64,000 bases of DNA, from the NCBI GenBank assembly GCA_000701625.1, contig JNJK01000007.1:62001-126000 (forward strand), written 5' to 3'. This document shows positions 1 to 9,056 of this stretch, one piece after another (position 1 is the first letter of the stretch; each line of letters starts with the position of its first letter). The position numbers were made by a program, and so were the translations under genes. Below the pieces are notes generated by a model, which worked only from the letters and a program-made list of their open reading frames with translations, searched no databases and was not told the DNA's origin. The DNA is from Lachnospiraceae bacterium MC2017 (GTDB lineage: Bacteria > Bacillota > Clostridia > Lachnospirales > Lachnospiraceae).

Positions 1-1
1 G

Positions 2-106
2 AGTTTCGCGGATTTTTTCGAGTTTATGAAGACATTGCGTGAGCTTAGTACCTGTCCGAGCCGTGACAAGATATATGTACCTGGGCTTGAACGTAAACTG
101 TATTAA
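2..106 (+). CDS. C-terminal end of an unidentified gene (possibly Ldh2-like dehydrogenase), cut by window edge
   Basis: An open frame enters from the left edge and ends at TAA 104-106, giving about 34 residues that finish in DKIYVPGLERKLY. The stretch IYVPG near the C-terminus resembles the end of Ldh2-type malate/lactate dehydrogenases, but too little is visible to name it. The stop codon overlaps the purC stop on the other strand, so the two genes converge with no room for a separate terminator. Confidence 0.35.
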   Translation, partial: SFADFFEFMKTLRELSTCPSRDKIYVPGLERKLY

Positions 107-978
107 ACCTCTAAATCATGTCCTGTAAGGAGCCTGTAAGCCTCCTTATACTTATCAATAGTCTTATCAATAACATCCTGAGGCAGATTATAGTCACTCT
201 CCGGATTAGCAGTCAGCCAGTCACGAACAAACTGCTTATCGAAAGACGGCTGAGACTTACCGGGTTCATAGCCTTCAACAGGCCAGAAACGGCTGGAATC
301 AGGAGTAAGCATCTCGTCGCCGAGAACAACCTCGCCATTCTCGTTAAGACCAAACTCAAACTTTGTATCAGCAATAATGATACCCTTGGTACGGGCATAA
401 TCAGCGCACTTCTTATAAAGAGCAATAGTGTAATCACGGATTTTCTCAGCATATTCCTGACCGTGACCGGGGAATTCCTTTTCGAGAACTTCGATAGAAC
501 GCTCAAAATCGATGTTTTCATCATGATCACCGATTTCAGCTTTTGTAGAAGGGGTATAGATAGGCTCAGGAAGCTTATCACATTCCTGCAGTCCCTCAGG
601 CAGTTTAATACCGCAGACAGTACCGTTTTCCTTGTAGCTCTTCCAGCCACTTCCGGTAATATAGCCGCGAACGATACACTCAACGGGGATCATGGTGAGC
701 TTCTTCACCATCATGCTGTTGCCGGTATAATCAGGCTGCTGGAAAAACTCCGGCATATCCTTAACGTCAACGCTCAGCATATGATTCGGAACGATATCCT
801 TAGTGTAATCGAACCAGAATCTGGACATCTGAGTCAGGATAGCTCCCTTTTTATGCACCTTATTCTTAAGGATCACATCAAAAGCGGAAATACGGTCGGT
901 AGCGACCATGATGAGGTTCTCTCCTGCATCGTAAATCTCTCTGACTTTGCCTTCTTTGATCGGCTTAAATTCCTGCAT
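103..978 (-). CDS. purC: SAICAR synthetase (phosphoribosylaminoimidazole-succinocarboxamide synthase)
   Basis: PurC joins CAIR and aspartate with ATP in purine biosynthesis, in the cytosol. The product has the N-terminal GKVREIYD strand, the nucleotide-loop motif ATDRISAFDV, PVECIVRGYITGSGWKSY in the middle, and the ADTKFEFG and GDEMLTPDSSRFW motifs of the active site. I place the start at ATG 978-976 (MQEFKPIKEGK), which has GGAG at a good distance. An upstream TTG at 1011 would add 11 residues but has no proper ribosome binding site. The product of about 291 residues has normal length for the clostridial form. It is a single gene with a leader that can form a hairpin (1031-1058). Confidence 0.96.
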   Translation of the reverse strand: MQEFKPIKEGKVREIYDAGENLIMVATDRISAFDVILKNKVHKKGAILTQMSRFWFDYTKDIVPNHMLSVDVKDMPEFFQQPDYTGNSMMVKKLTMIPVECIVRGYITGSGWKSYKENGTVCGIKLPEGLQECDKLPEPIYTPSTKAEIGDHDENIDFERSIEVLEKEFPGHGQEYAEKIRDYTIALYKKCADYARTKGIIIADTKFEFGLNENGEVVLGDEMLTPDSSRFWPVEGYEPGKSQPSFDKQFVRDWLTANPESDYNLPQDVIDKTIDKYKEAYRLLTGHDLEV

Positions 979-1030
979 GGGTTTTCTCCATTCCGGGGCA
1001 TATTGCTCCAAACATCATTAAAATGAACCA

Positions 1031-1058
1031 CTGTGACCTTTTAGGATCTGAGTCACAG
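1031..1058 (-). other. Hairpin in the purC upstream region
   Basis: CTGTGAC (1031-1037) and GTCACAG (1052-1058) form a 7-bp stem in the purC leader. Behind it on the minus strand lies a TATAAT-like box near 1065-1072. No guanine riboswitch core is visible. Whether the stem is a leader hairpin or a repressor site cannot be told. Confidence 0.35.
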
Positions 1059-1167
1059 CAATTTTCATTATAGTATAAAAATTCATAAAACGTTTACCAA
1101 TTTTTTTATCTTTAACACTATAAAGAAATGAAGTTTTGCCGAAATAAAGTTTTTGAGCAATACCTAC

Positions 1168-1197
1168 TTGACAATCCTCTGAACAAGGTTTTATAAT
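1168..1197 (+). promoter_or_regulatory. Sigma-A promoter of glnA
   Basis: TTGACA (1168-1173) and TATAAT (1192-1197) are both consensus, with an 18-bp spacer. Transcription should start near 1204, giving a leader of about 124 nt before glnA. Confidence 0.8.
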
Positions 1198-1210
1198 TCG
1201 TAGCAACAAA

Positions 1211-1256
1211 GGGCAACGGTGCTTGATGCAAGGCTACCGCTGCCCTTTTCTGTTTT
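1211..1256 (+). promoter_or_regulatory. Leader attenuator of glnA, candidate ANTAR antitermination target
   Basis: GGGCA (1211-1215) pairs with TGCCC (1241-1245) and CGGT (1217-1220) with ACCG (1236-1239), followed by TTTTCTGTTTT: an intrinsic terminator just after the promoter. The same bases can instead form two small hairpins. One is GGGC/GCTT with hexaloop AACGGU (1215-1220). The other is AAGGCU/GCCCUU, with one C-C mismatch, and hexaloop ACCGCU (1236-1241). Both loops have A at position 1 and G at position 4, the known signature of ANTAR-bound RNA. The gene after glnA encodes an ANTAR protein. The pairing is visible; the switch is inferred. Confidence 0.6.
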
Positions 1257-1327
1257 AAATTAAATGATGCACTACGTGCATTAGATTCGTCAAAAACAAG
1301 TCACAAAAATCGAAGGGAGATTTTGAC

Positions 1328-2656
1328 ATGAGTAACACAAAAGAAGATATCCTCCGCATGGCGGCTGACGATGATGTTGAATTTATCCGTATGCAGTTTA
1401 CCGATATTTTCGGTCAGCTGAAAAACGTTGCTATTACACGTTCCCAGCTTGAAAAGGCTGTAAACAATGAAGTAATGATCGACGGCAGCTCCATCGAGGG
1501 TTTCGCACGTATCCATGAATCAGATCAGTATCTGCGTCCGGATCTTGACAGCTATACTGTATTCCCATGGAGACCTCAGCATGGAAAAGTTGCACGTTTC
1601 ATCTGTGACGTATACAATCCGGATGGAACTCCCTTCGTAGGAGATCCCAGATACGTTCTTAAGAAGACACTCAAGAAGGCAGCTGATATGGGCTACTCCT
1701 TCAATGTTGGTCCTGAGTGTGAGTTTTTCCTCTTTGAGACAGATGAGAATGGAAGACCGACTACAAACACAGGTGATGAGGCTGGTTACTTTGATCTGGC
1801 TCCTCTGGATCACGGTTCAAATACACGTCGTGAGATCTGTATCGATCTTGAGAAGATGGGATTCGAGATCGAGGCTTCTCATCATGAAGTTGCTATCGGA
1901 CAGCATGAGATCGACTTCAAGTATGACGAGGCACTTCGCGCTGCTGATAAGATCATGACATTTAAGCTTGCAGTTAAGGTTCTTGCACAGAAGAACGGTC
2001 TGCACGCAACATTCATGCCGAAGCCGCTCTTCGGAGTAAATGGTTCCGGTATGCATACAAATATGTCTCTCTTCAAGGATGGAAAGAATATTTTCTTTGA
2101 TCCGAGTGATCCTCGTCAGCTTTCTAAGGAAGCATATAGCTTTATCGCAGGTATCCTTGCACACATGAAGGGAATGGCTGCTATCACAAATCCGCTTGTT
2201 AACTCTTATAAGAGACTGGTTCCTGGATATGAGGCACCTTGCTATCTTGCATGGAGCTCCTCCAACCGTTCAGCTCTTATCCGTATTCCGGCTTCCAGAG
2301 GTGCAGGCACAAGAGTAGAGCTTCGTTGTCCGGATCCGTCCTGCAATCCTTACCTGAACCTTGCTGTATGTCTTGCAGCTGGTCTTGATGGTATCGAGAA
2401 GGGTATGACACCTCCGGATGAGATTACCGACAATATCTTTGCTATGGACAAGGCTACAAGAAAGGCAAATGGAATTGATTCTTTGCCTGGAAACCTTGAA
2501 GAGGCTCTTGATGAGCTTGAGAAGGATGAGGTTATCAAGGAGACTCTTGGTGATCATCTGCTTTCACAGTATCTCGAAGGCAAGAGAGCTGAGTGGGATG
2601 AGTATCGTACTCAGGTAAGCCAGTGGGAGCTTGACAAGTATATGGTTAATTTCTAA
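1328..2656 (+). CDS. glnA: Glutamine synthetase type I-alpha
   Basis: GlnA makes glutamine from glutamate, ammonia and ATP and forms a cytosolic dodecamer. At 442 residues it matches the GSI-alpha class of Gram-positives, without the insertion and adenylylation loop of the beta class. Visible motifs are DGSSIEGF near residue 53, [11 protein letters not shown] near 124 (metal ligands), [10 protein letters not shown] near 238 and NRSALIRIP near 313 (ATP/glutamate binding). ATG 1328 follows AAGGGAG. Control appears to act in the leader, through a terminator and probably the ANTAR protein encoded directly downstream, rather than by covalent modification. Confidence 0.98.
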   Translation: MSNTKEDILRMAADDDVEFIRMQFTDIFGQLKNVAITRSQLEKAVNNEVMIDGSSIEGFARIHESDQYLRPDLDSYTVFPWRPQHGKVARFICDVYNPDGTPFVGDPRYVLKKTLKKAADMGYSFNVGPECEFFLFETDENGRPTTNTGDEAGYFDLAPLDHGSNTRREICIDLEKMGFEIEASHHEVAIGQHEIDFKYDEALRAADKIMTFKLAVKVLAQKNGLHATFMPKPLFGVNGSGMHTNMSLFKDGKNIFFDPSDPRQLSKEAYSFIAGILAHMKGMAAITNPLVNSYKRLVPGYEAPCYLAWSSSNRSALIRIPASRGAGTRVELRCPDPSCNPYLNLAVCLAAGLDGIEKGMTPPDEITDNIFAMDKATRKANGIDSLPGNLEEALDELEKDEVIKETLGDHLLSQYLEGKRAEWDEYRTQVSQWELDKYMVNF

Positions 2657-2706
2657 GTTGTGTCAGTACATGCAAATATAATTGTTTTTGCGGAGAGGTG
2701 ACGGAA

Positions 2707-3255
2707 TTGCTGCGGACTGTAGTTGCATTTTCAAATGAAAAATTAAGGAATACAATCACAGATACGCTTGAGCGAAACGGTATTCAGGTTCATGTGACCT
2801 GTCAGACCGGACTGGAAGTGTTGCGATATATTAAGCGCATGGGCGGCGGAGTCGTAATCTGTTCTCCGAGACTTTCTGACATGACTGCGGATGAATTGGC
2901 AAATGAGCTTAGTGATCTGGCTTTCTTTTTGGTGGCAGGTCGTCCGGGCGATCTGGATATCTGCGAGAATGAGAATCTGTTCAGACTCAGATTGCCGGCA
3001 TCCAGTGGAGAAATCTGTGGTAGTGCGAGAATCCTTGTGGAACTTGATGAACGTCGTAATCATGACACTCGTCCTGAACGCAGTAAAGAGGAGAAGGATA
3101 TTATTCAGAGTGCAAAGCAGCTTGTTATGGATAGAAACCAGATGAGTGAAGATCAGGCTTACCGCTTTCTACAGAAGAGAAGCATGGAGAGTTCGACACC
3201 TATGGTGGAAGTGGCAAGAATGTTCTTAAATGCGTTGGATTCTACGGAACTCTGA
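2707..3255 (+). CDS. ANTAR-domain transcription antiterminator (NitR-like)
   Basis: The C-terminal ~55 residues (KEEKDIIQSAKQLVMDRN ... AYRFLQKRSMES ... VEVARMFL) form an ANTAR RNA-binding three-helix domain. The N-terminal ~115 residues resemble a degenerate receiver domain without a clear phospho-acceptor pattern. The position directly behind glnA matches the clostridial glnA-nitR arrangement, where the regulator relieves termination in nitrogen-assimilation leaders. The likely start is TTG 2707, with GGAGAGG nine bases upstream. A GTG at 2698 lies inside that ribosome binding site and is unlikely. The probable target is the glnA leader at 1211-1256. Domain call is firm; ligand and target are inferred. 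Confidence 0.85.
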   Translation: MLRTVVAFSNEKLRNTITDTLERNGIQVHVTCQTGLEVLRYIKRMGGGVVICSPRLSDMTADELANELSDLAFFLVAGRPGDLDICENENLFRLRLPASSGEICGSARILVELDERRNHDTRPERSKEEKDIIQSAKQLVMDRNQMSEDQAYRFLQKRSMESSTPMVEVARMFLNALDSTEL

Positions 3256-3295
3256 CTCTGATAAAGTTGAATAATTAGTTTCAACCAGGCGTATA

Positions 3296-3328
3296 GAGCC
3301 GTCCGATAGTGATATCGGGCGGCTCTTT
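3296..3328 (+). terminator. Terminator after the glnA operon
   Basis: A 12-bp stem (GAGCCGTCCGAT / ATCGGGCGGCTC with one G-T pair, loop AGTGAT) is followed by TTTG. It lies between the converging ANTAR gene and Nudix gene and may serve both. Confidence 0.7.
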
Positions 3329-3360
3329 GATCATATAGGAAAATTTGTTGGATCTTTGCT

Positions 3361-3927
3361 TTATCGTTCTTCATGGCTCCAGCAGTAACACCATGCCTGG
3401 GTTCTTGCGGCGAATGGTGCGCTTTTTAAGAGTTCTCGTACTTCGGAGCGGGTGTACCACCGCGCATCGATTTCTTCGTAAGAAGATGTACTTTCAGAAA
3501 ATTCTCCGGACGCCGTACCAACGATACATACATTGGTTTCATTTGAAAAACCGATGGCACTGTAACTTAATCCGATCTTGTCACGGATTTCTGTAAGTGT
3601 CAGCCCTGTTTCTTCGTGCAGTTCACGGGCAGCGGCTTCCTCCGGTGTTTCGTCAGGCTCGATGAGACCTGCCGGAAAATTATAAACAAATTGTCCGGCG
3701 GCCATGCGGAATTCACGGTTAAGAAGGATGTGTTCGCCGCTTTCGTCGGTGAGTATCAGGACAACCGCATCAGCTTGCTTATTCTGTAATTCTTCAAGCG
3801 TTTTTAAGTCGTGGTTTCTGCTGATGATCTCATATGTCTTAGGTTTTCCGTCTTCGGTCTCATAATTCAGATCATAGCGTGAGATAAACGCGCCGTCGTG
3901 AATCTTTTTTATAGAATTGAATTTCAT
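3361..3927 (-). CDS. Nudix hydrolase, ADP-ribose pyrophosphatase type
   Basis: A complete Nudix box is present: G-x5-E-x7-R-E-L-x-E-E-x-G, read as GLIEPDE...REL HEETGL. The hydrolase cleaves X-linked nucleoside diphosphates; the fold and length (188 residues) fit the NudF/ADP-ribose branch. The start at 3927 (MKFNSIKK) has AAGGGGC upstream. The frame remains open about 140 bp further, but that extension has no ribosome binding site and looks like promoter sequence. The substrate is inferred from family only. Confidence 0.88.
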   Translation of the reverse strand: MKFNSIKKIHDGAFISRYDLNYETEDGKPKTYEIISRNHDLKTLEELQNKQADAVVLILTDESGEHILLNREFRMAAGQFVYNFPAGLIEPDETPEEAAARELHEETGLTLTEIRDKIGLSYSAIGFSNETNVCIVGTASGEFSESTSSYEEIDARWYTRSEVRELLKSAPFAARTQAWCYCWSHEER

Positions 3928-4121
3928 AGTAAATGCCCCTTCTGTTTTACTTTTGACTCTTAAATTATTTTTTATTATCGCACCAAAAATGAGTCGGATG
4001 CCAGAGGATTTTTTGCAAAAAAATATTACCGGGGTTATAAGTGAGCGGATAATAACCCGATATATACACATAAGCCTGTTTATGATATCCTACGCATGGA
4101 TATACCGAAAGGAGGGGCGGT

Positions 4122-4391
4122 ATGGATAATAATGGTGAAGTCAGCATGACACATTCCGGTGTGCTGCATGACAAAGAGGGGAAGGCTTTTGTCTGTGTAA
4201 GATTCGAGCGTAAAAATGAAAAAGGCAGCATTGACGAGGCGGAAATGCGCGTACCCGGCGGAAAAGTGCTGAAAAGTGATGGTTTTACGGAAGAAGAAGT
4301 ACACCAGATGGTGGCATATCTAAAAGAAAACGAAGAAGAAATAAAAAAGAAAGCAAAGGAGATAAGCAGTATACTGCATATTTTCTCGTAA
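4122..4391 (+). CDS. Small conserved hypothetical protein
   Basis: This 89-residue acidic protein starts at ATG 4122 behind a strong AAAGGAGG. It has a beta-rich first half and a charged helical C-terminus (TEEEVHQMVAYLKENEEEIKKKAKEI). No known domain is recognised. It sits 16 bp before another small gene in the same direction, so the two are probably co-transcribed. Confidence 0.7.
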   Translation: MDNNGEVSMTHSGVLHDKEGKAFVCVRFERKNEKGSIDEAEMRVPGGKVLKSDGFTEEEVHQMVAYLKENEEEIKKKAKEISSILHIFS

Positions 4392-4407
4392 GAGACAGGA
4401 AAAAAAT

Positions 4408-4674
4408 ATGAGAATCTGGTTTAGAGAATGGAAAAACAGTCATATGATCCAGGATACGGTTATTGAGGATTATTCGGAGGATACCCGTACTCATAAGATC
4501 ATGAATGGGCTTGAGGCAGCTTGTCATGAGCTGGATCTCAGTGTTCCGATATGGCTTCAGAATAATATTGATGATTTTAAGCGATCGGCAAAGACCAGAT
4601 TTCGCAGCGATAATTTTATAGACGAAGTCCCCTTCGATTATCTGGAGATGCAGATAATTGAAGAGGACTGGTAA
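4408..4674 (+). CDS. Small conserved Lachnospiraceae-type protein of unknown function
   Basis: The 88-residue product starts MRIWFREWKNSHMIQDT and contains EDYSEDTRTHKIMNGLEAACHELDL cut here into two helices, then VPFDYLEMQIIEEDW. From memory, similar proteins occur widely in Lachnospiraceae without an assigned role. It is followed by a shared terminator at 4683-4704. Confidence 0.75.
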   Translation: MRIWFREWKNSHMIQDTVIEDYSEDTRTHKIMNGLEAACHELDLSVPIWLQNNIDDFKRSAKTRFRSDNFIDEVPFDYLEMQIIEEDW

Positions 4675-4682
4675 AGAGCAAT

Positions 4683-4712
4683 CCCACTGTCTTTTGGCGG
4701 TGGGTATATTTA
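4683..4712. terminator. Bidirectional terminator between converging genes
   Basis: CCCACTGTC and GGCGGTGGG form a 9-bp stem with two G-T pairs around a TTTT loop, followed by TATATTTAT. It separates the 4408 gene from the minus-strand DUF2971 gene. Confidence 0.65.
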
Positions 4713-5345
4713 TCTGATTATTTCTATTTCTTTTTCTGCGCCGATATCATAAAGCTCATTTATCAATTCTTCATCATCGGCGTTTCTGCCTATATAGATT
4801 TTTCTTGGGCTTATTCCTGCCATCATCTTTCCTATGTCAGTCGAGTGAAGATCGATCTTCCAGAGGCGCCATTCATATTCATCTGACTCCACTTTGGGTT
4901 TACTCATCATAGACATTACAGAACTTACTTTGTCAGTGATCTCCAGATCTTTGTCACTATAACGTACCGGTGCAAAGAACAGATCATTGTCCTTGGAAAA
5001 GTTAATAATATCGTCATAGGAATATTCCATGCAGATACCCTTCGCGGAATTTGCATAATCGTGCCACATGGTAAGTGAATTTTTTTTGTCAGTGAAACAG
5101 GTTACATAGCTTTTGAAGCGTATCATGCCGTCGCCGTGATTATCAAAACGTATCGCACGGCAAAAATACATCTGATCATAACGGATACTTGTGAGTTCCA
5201 TAAGATCCAAAGGTCGATAGCGATAGAAAAGTCCGCCGCTTTTCTTTCCGATAAGGTCCCACATCAGTGCGGATGCCATCTGCTTATTATTAGCCAGGAA
5301 TGCTGAAAAGATGTCACTCCTGAGCTCATACTCCCACTCTTTCAT
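4710..5345 (-). CDS. DUF2971 family protein
   Basis: The signature region LTMWHDYANSAKGICMEY near residue 91 and the opening YRYRPLDLMELTSIR fit DUF2971 (Pfam), whose biochemical role is unknown. At 211 residues it is a little short for the family. The start at 5345 has only a weak GGGGAAA upstream. Nothing nearby suggests its function; DUF2971 proteins are common in accessory regions. Confidence 0.75.
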   Translation of the reverse strand: MKEWEYELRSDIFSAFLANNKQMASALMWDLIGKKSGGLFYRYRPLDLMELTSIRYDQMYFCRAIRFDNHGDGMIRFKSYVTCFTDKKNSLTMWHDYANSAKGICMEYSYDDIINFSKDNDLFFAPVRYSDKDLEITDKVSSVMSMMSKPKVESDEYEWRLWKIDLHSTDIGKMMAGISPRKIYIGRNADDEELINELYDIGAEKEIEIIR

Positions 5346-5732
5346 ATTTCCCCATTTTTCTAAATTATATGCTGCGCCAGACAGAATAGTACTTTGTTCC
5401 TACCTATCTATGATAAAAGAACTGCGGGTAAAATTCAAGAATTGCATACAAAAGAAGGTTACAGTTCACGTTGAAAATTGAATAAAAATTAATACATTGT
5501 GTGAAAAATAACTAAAAACTATCGGCTAAATATGGTAAAATATAGCACAAGTAGTTATGCAATATCACGAATGATAATTAATTAACAAAATGTTGCTGCA
5601 ATTCGTTGCTTATGAAAATATGGTGTGCTATAGTTTGAACTGTTCGCGCTGTATTGATTTCCGCCAGGGGGGAATTTTGCCGACGGATGTTAAATCGAAA
5701 GATTTGGTGCAGTTAATGTGGGAGGTATTGAG
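5346..5732 (+). promoter_or_regulatory. Upstream region of the ech operon with a candidate promoter
   Basis: This 387-bp AT-rich stretch has no gene. The best promoter is TTGCTT (5606-5611), 17 bp, TATAGT (5629-5634), giving a leader of about 90 nt. A run CCAGGGGGGAATTTT at 5664-5678 is the only GC-rich block. I see no riboswitch or strong hairpin. Confidence 0.45.
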
Positions 5733-7664
5733 GTGTTGATCTTATTGTTTCTTTTCTTCTTTACTTTGGGTATGTCGGTTTTAACCGCGTTGCTCAGGGA
5801 TGAGAAGATCCGTGGAGGCGTTGTTATTGTTGGAAGCATCATAATGATGGTGCTGGACGTGCTTTTCTGTGTATGGGCATATTTGAATGGCGTTGGTGAT
5901 AACAAGGTACTGACGTTTTTGCCGGAGTCGGGACTTACAGAAAAATGCACATATGTGTTCATGGCAGGAGAATTATTTCTGTTTTCACTCATAACGGTTT
6001 TGTCGGTGAAACACGGGAAATATCACTGCATTCTTCTTTCGGCGATCGGAACTATACCGGTGCTCTGGCTGGATATAACGCATAAGGCTGTCGAAAATCT
6101 TCCGATGCTCAAGGTTGATGACCTTACCATATTGATGTTCATGGTGGTAGGCATCGTAGGAGGGCTTATCAGTATCTATGCTGTGGGCTACCTCCATGAT
6201 TATCATATTCATCACAAAGATGTTGAAAACAGATCTCAGTATTTTCAGGCATTATTGTTTCTTTTCCTCACAGCTATGTATGGTCTCATCACTTCTGATG
6301 CTCTGTCATGGATGTTCTTTTTCTGGGAAATCACAAGTACTGTCTCCTTTTTACTTATTGGATATACGAAGAAGTCTGAAGCTGTCACAAATTCCTTCCG
6401 TGCATTGTGGATGAATCTTTTGGGCGGCTGTGGCTTTATGGTCGCTATTCTGTACTGTGCGCTTGTCATGCACATCGGAAGTCTTACAGAACTCGTGGAA
6501 GCGGGGCCGAGAAAGGCCGGAATCGTTATCCCGGTTGTTTTCCTTTCGCTGGCAGCCATAACAAAGAGTGCACAGATGCCGTTTTCAAGATGGCTTTTGG
6601 GTGCGATGGTAGCACCGACGCCGTCATCAGCGCTTCTCCATTCAGCTACGATGGTAAAGGCGGGGGTTTACCTGCTGATCCGTATTTCTCCGCTTTTTGC
6701 TGGTAATCTTGGCGGAATAATGATAACTACTATCGGAGGCTTTACATTCTTTGCTGCGTCTCTTTTGGCAATTTCACAAAGTGACGGAAAGAAAGTGCTT
6801 GCATATTCTACAATTTCCAATCTCGGACTTATCACAGCATGCGCCGGAGTAGGTCAGCCGGCAGCAACATGGGCGGCTATAATGCTTCTTTTATTCCATG
6901 CGGTTTCAAAGTCGTTAATGTTTCTTGCGGTTGGTGCTGTTGAAAATGCCACGGGCAGTAGAGATGTGGAAGATATGCATGGCATGGTAGTGAAGTTCCC
7001 GAAGATGGCATATGTCATGACTGTTGGGATATGTGGCATGTTCCTTGCGCCTTTTGGTATGCTGGTCGCAAAGTGGGCAGCTCTTAAAGCATATATTGAT
7101 TCAAATAACGTAATGCTTGTTATGTTCCTGGTATTTGGTTCGGCTACTACCATGTTTTACTGGGGAAAATGGCTTGGAAAACTTTATGCAGTGCTTCATC
7201 AGTCAGAGAGACATCGTGATGTGGTACACAAAAGTGAATGGCAGGTTATGTACTGCCTCACGGCACTTATTGTTTCTCTTTGCGCGCTTTTCCCGATGAT
7301 CGGTACGGTTTTTGTACAGCCGGTGCTTTCTCAGTCATTTGGTCAGACGGTTGGTACTATTATCAGCGATAATGATATCAGAGTAATGCTCATGATGCTA
7401 ATAATGATAGGACTTATGCCGGTGCTCGCAGCTTTCCTTATAAGAAACAGGAAAGAAAAGATGACGATGGCATATATGGCTGGTGTAAATGCCGGTGATG
7501 ATCGTCATTTTATTGATTCGCTTGGAGGAATCCGCCCTTCATATCTCAGTAACTGGTACATGGAAGAATGGTTTGGTGAGAAGAGGATCCTTAATCCGTC
7601 ACTATATCTTTCTGCAACAGCGGTTACGGTAATGATGATAGTTGCGGTGGGAGGTGCATTATGA
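5733..7664 (+). CDS. echA: Ech hydrogenase antiporter-like membrane subunit EchA
   Basis: This large polytopic protein belongs to the NuoL/MrpA/HyfB family and is the ion-translocating arm of the Ech hydrogenase. The family motif TKSAQMPFSRWLLGAM, then PTPSSALLHSATMVKAGVYL near residues 280-320, holds the conserved lysines. Many membrane helices run through its whole length. GTG 5733 has GGGAGG seven bases upstream and is the better start; GTG 5718 would overlap that site. About 643 residues fits EchA. Its end overlaps echB by 4 bp, which points to translational coupling. Confidence 0.93.
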   Translation: MLILLFLFFFTLGMSVLTALLRDEKIRGGVVIVGSIIMMVLDVLFCVWAYLNGVGDNKVLTFLPESGLTEKCTYVFMAGELFLFSLITVLSVKHGKYHCILLSAIGTIPVLWLDITHKAVENLPMLKVDDLTILMFMVVGIVGGLISIYAVGYLHDYHIHHKDVENRSQYFQALLFLFLTAMYGLITSDALSWMFFFWEITSTVSFLLIGYTKKSEAVTNSFRALWMNLLGGCGFMVAILYCALVMHIGSLTELVEAGPRKAGIVIPVVFLSLAAITKSAQMPFSRWLLGAMVAPTPSSALLHSATMVKAGVYLLIRISPLFAGNLGGIMITTIGGFTFFAASLLAISQSDGKKVLAYSTISNLGLITACAGVGQPAATWAAIMLLLFHAVSKSLMFLAVGAVENATGSRDVEDMHGMVVKFPKMAYVMTVGICGMFLAPFGMLVAKWAALKAYIDSNNVMLVMFLVFGSATTMFYWGKWLGKLYAVLHQSERHRDVVHKSEWQVMYCLTALIVSLCALFPMIGTVFVQPVLSQSFGQTVGTIISDNDIRVMLMMLIMIGLMPVLAAFLIRNRKEKMTMAYMAGVNAGDDRHFIDSLGGIRPSYLSNWYMEEWFGEKRILNPSLYLSATAVTVMMIVAVGGAL

Positions 7665-8545
7665 GAATGACAGTTGTTTTACTCAGTATTTTAATATATC
7701 TTGCTGCGGCTCCTTTAGTGGGTCTTGCCTTTGAGGGCTATGACCGTGTGGTTTCAGCAAGAATGCAAAATAGAAAAGGCCCTTCTTTCTTTCAGCCGTT
7801 ATATGATCTACTGAAGCTTTTTCAAAAGCAGTCGATCGTTGTTAACAGGGTACAGACGGCTCTTGTAATTGGTTTTGTTATTTTTACGATCTTTACGGGA
7901 TGCATCTTTTTTGCCGGAGGGGACATTCTGTTGGTGTTTTTTGCACATTCCCTGGCTGATATGTTTTTGATCCTTGCGGCGTATAGCGCAAATTCTCCGT
8001 ATTCTTCACTTGGAGCGCAGAGAGAATTTATGCAGACTATGGCATATGAGCCTATGACCCTTTTGACTGCGATCGGATTTTATATGACATGCGGAAGCTT
8101 CAATGTTTCAGATGTTATTCAGCAGGAAGTTCCGGCTATTGTACGGGCTCCCGGCATTTTTCTCGGTTTTTGCTTTACGCTTTTGATCATATTTAGAAAG
8201 TCGCCGTTTGATCTCGCAACTTCTCATCATGCGCATCAGGAAATGGTAAAGGGACTTACACAGGATCTGGCGGGAAACATATATGGATTGCAGGAACTGG
8301 GTGAACTTTATGCATCAGTTCAGATGCTTTCTGTTGCCGGACTTTTCTTTATCTGCAAAAATCCGTTGAGTTATGTTGTGGCTGTTGTAGCTGTTATTGT
8401 TATTTATTTCTTTATTCTCCTTGCTGACAATATTTTTCCTAGGGTTAAGTGGGAAGTTATGCTCTCCAGTACGTGGGTTGTTACATTTGTGTTTGGCGGA
8501 GGAAATTTCCTGATCCTTACTATGCTGAATATTGCCGGAAAGTAA
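7661..8545 (+). CDS. echB: Ech hydrogenase membrane subunit EchB (NuoH-like)
   Basis: EchB anchors the hydrophilic hydrogenase to the membrane and matches complex I NuoH. The NuoH signature loop is present after the first helix: GYDRVVSARMQNRKGPSFFQ, followed by PLYDLLKLFQK. A second conserved segment EFMQTMAYEPMTLL lies near residue 124. The product has 294 residues with about eight predicted membrane helices. ATGA overlap with echA. Confidence 0.94.
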   Translation: MRMTVVLLSILIYLAAAPLVGLAFEGYDRVVSARMQNRKGPSFFQPLYDLLKLFQKQSIVVNRVQTALVIGFVIFTIFTGCIFFAGGDILLVFFAHSLADMFLILAAYSANSPYSSLGAQREFMQTMAYEPMTLLTAIGFYMTCGSFNVSDVIQQEVPAIVRAPGIFLGFCFTLLIIFRKSPFDLATSHHAHQEMVKGLTQDLAGNIYGLQELGELYASVQMLSVAGLFFICKNPLSYVVAVVAVIVIYFFILLADNIFPRVKWEVMLSSTWVVTFVFGGGNFLILTMLNIAGK

Positions 8546-8576
8546 GGGAAAATCTGTTAGTGAAAGGACAATTATC

Positions 8577-9056
8577 ATGAAGATGTCAAAATCGCCGTGG
8601 CTACTGCATTATGATGCATCGAGCTGCAATGGATGTGATATAGAAGTACTTGCGTCTACCACTCCGAGGTATGATGTGGAGCGTTTTGGTGTGATCAACA
8701 CAGGTAATCCAAAGCATGCGGATATACTGGTGGTCACCGGGGGTGTAAATAATCAGACCAAGATGGTGGTGAAACAGCTTTATTCGCAGATGCCTGATCC
8801 TAAAGTTGTGATCGCAGCCGGCATCTGTGCGTGTGACGGCGGAATTTTTAAGGAATGTTACAACGTTAATGGTGGTGTTGATACGGTGATACCGGTTGAT
8901 ATCTATGTTCCGGGATGCGCTGTCCGGCCTGAAGCGTTGATCGATGGCGTGGTAAAGGCGGTTAAGCTCCTCGATGAAAAGAGAGAGGCTATGAAAAATC
9001 ATGCTTCCTGTGAGGTACATTATGGTAATACACCTGCGAAGGAGGTTAAGAAATAA
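8577..9056 (+). CDS. echC: Ech hydrogenase small subunit EchC (NuoB-like)
   Basis: EchC carries the proximal [4Fe-4S] cluster that passes electrons to the NiFe site. Cysteines are visible in SSCNGCDIE (C17, C20), ICACDGG (C84) and VPGCAVRPE (C114), the NuoB/[NiFe] small-subunit pattern. The start ATG 8577 follows AAAGGA; an in-frame ATG at 8532 lies inside echB and would add 15 unconserved residues. The 159-residue length is normal. No Tat signal, as expected for a cytoplasmic-facing group 4 enzyme. Confidence 0.95.
   Translation: MKMSKSPWLLHYDASSCNGCDIEVLASTTPRYDVERFGVINTGNPKHADILVVTGGVNNQTKMVVKQLYSQMPDPKVVIAAGICACDGGIFKECYNVNGGVDTVIPVDIYVPGCAVRPEALIDGVVKAVKLLDEKREAMKNHASCEVHYGNTPAKEVKK

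Noticed and set aside
118-1026. 300-codon frame opposite purC
   Set aside because: It is the antisense of purC, with no homology; purC is certain.
1018-1209. 63-codon minus-strand frame between purC and glnA
   Set aside because: Overlaps the glnA promoter and has no recognised product.
1204-1327. Glutamine riboswitch (glnA RNA) in the glnA leader
   Set aside because: The conserved glnA RNA core is not present; the structure fits ANTAR-type attenuation instead.
3928-4071. N-terminal extension of the Nudix protein
   Set aside because: No ribosome binding site, hydrophobic/random composition, and AT-rich promoter-like DNA.
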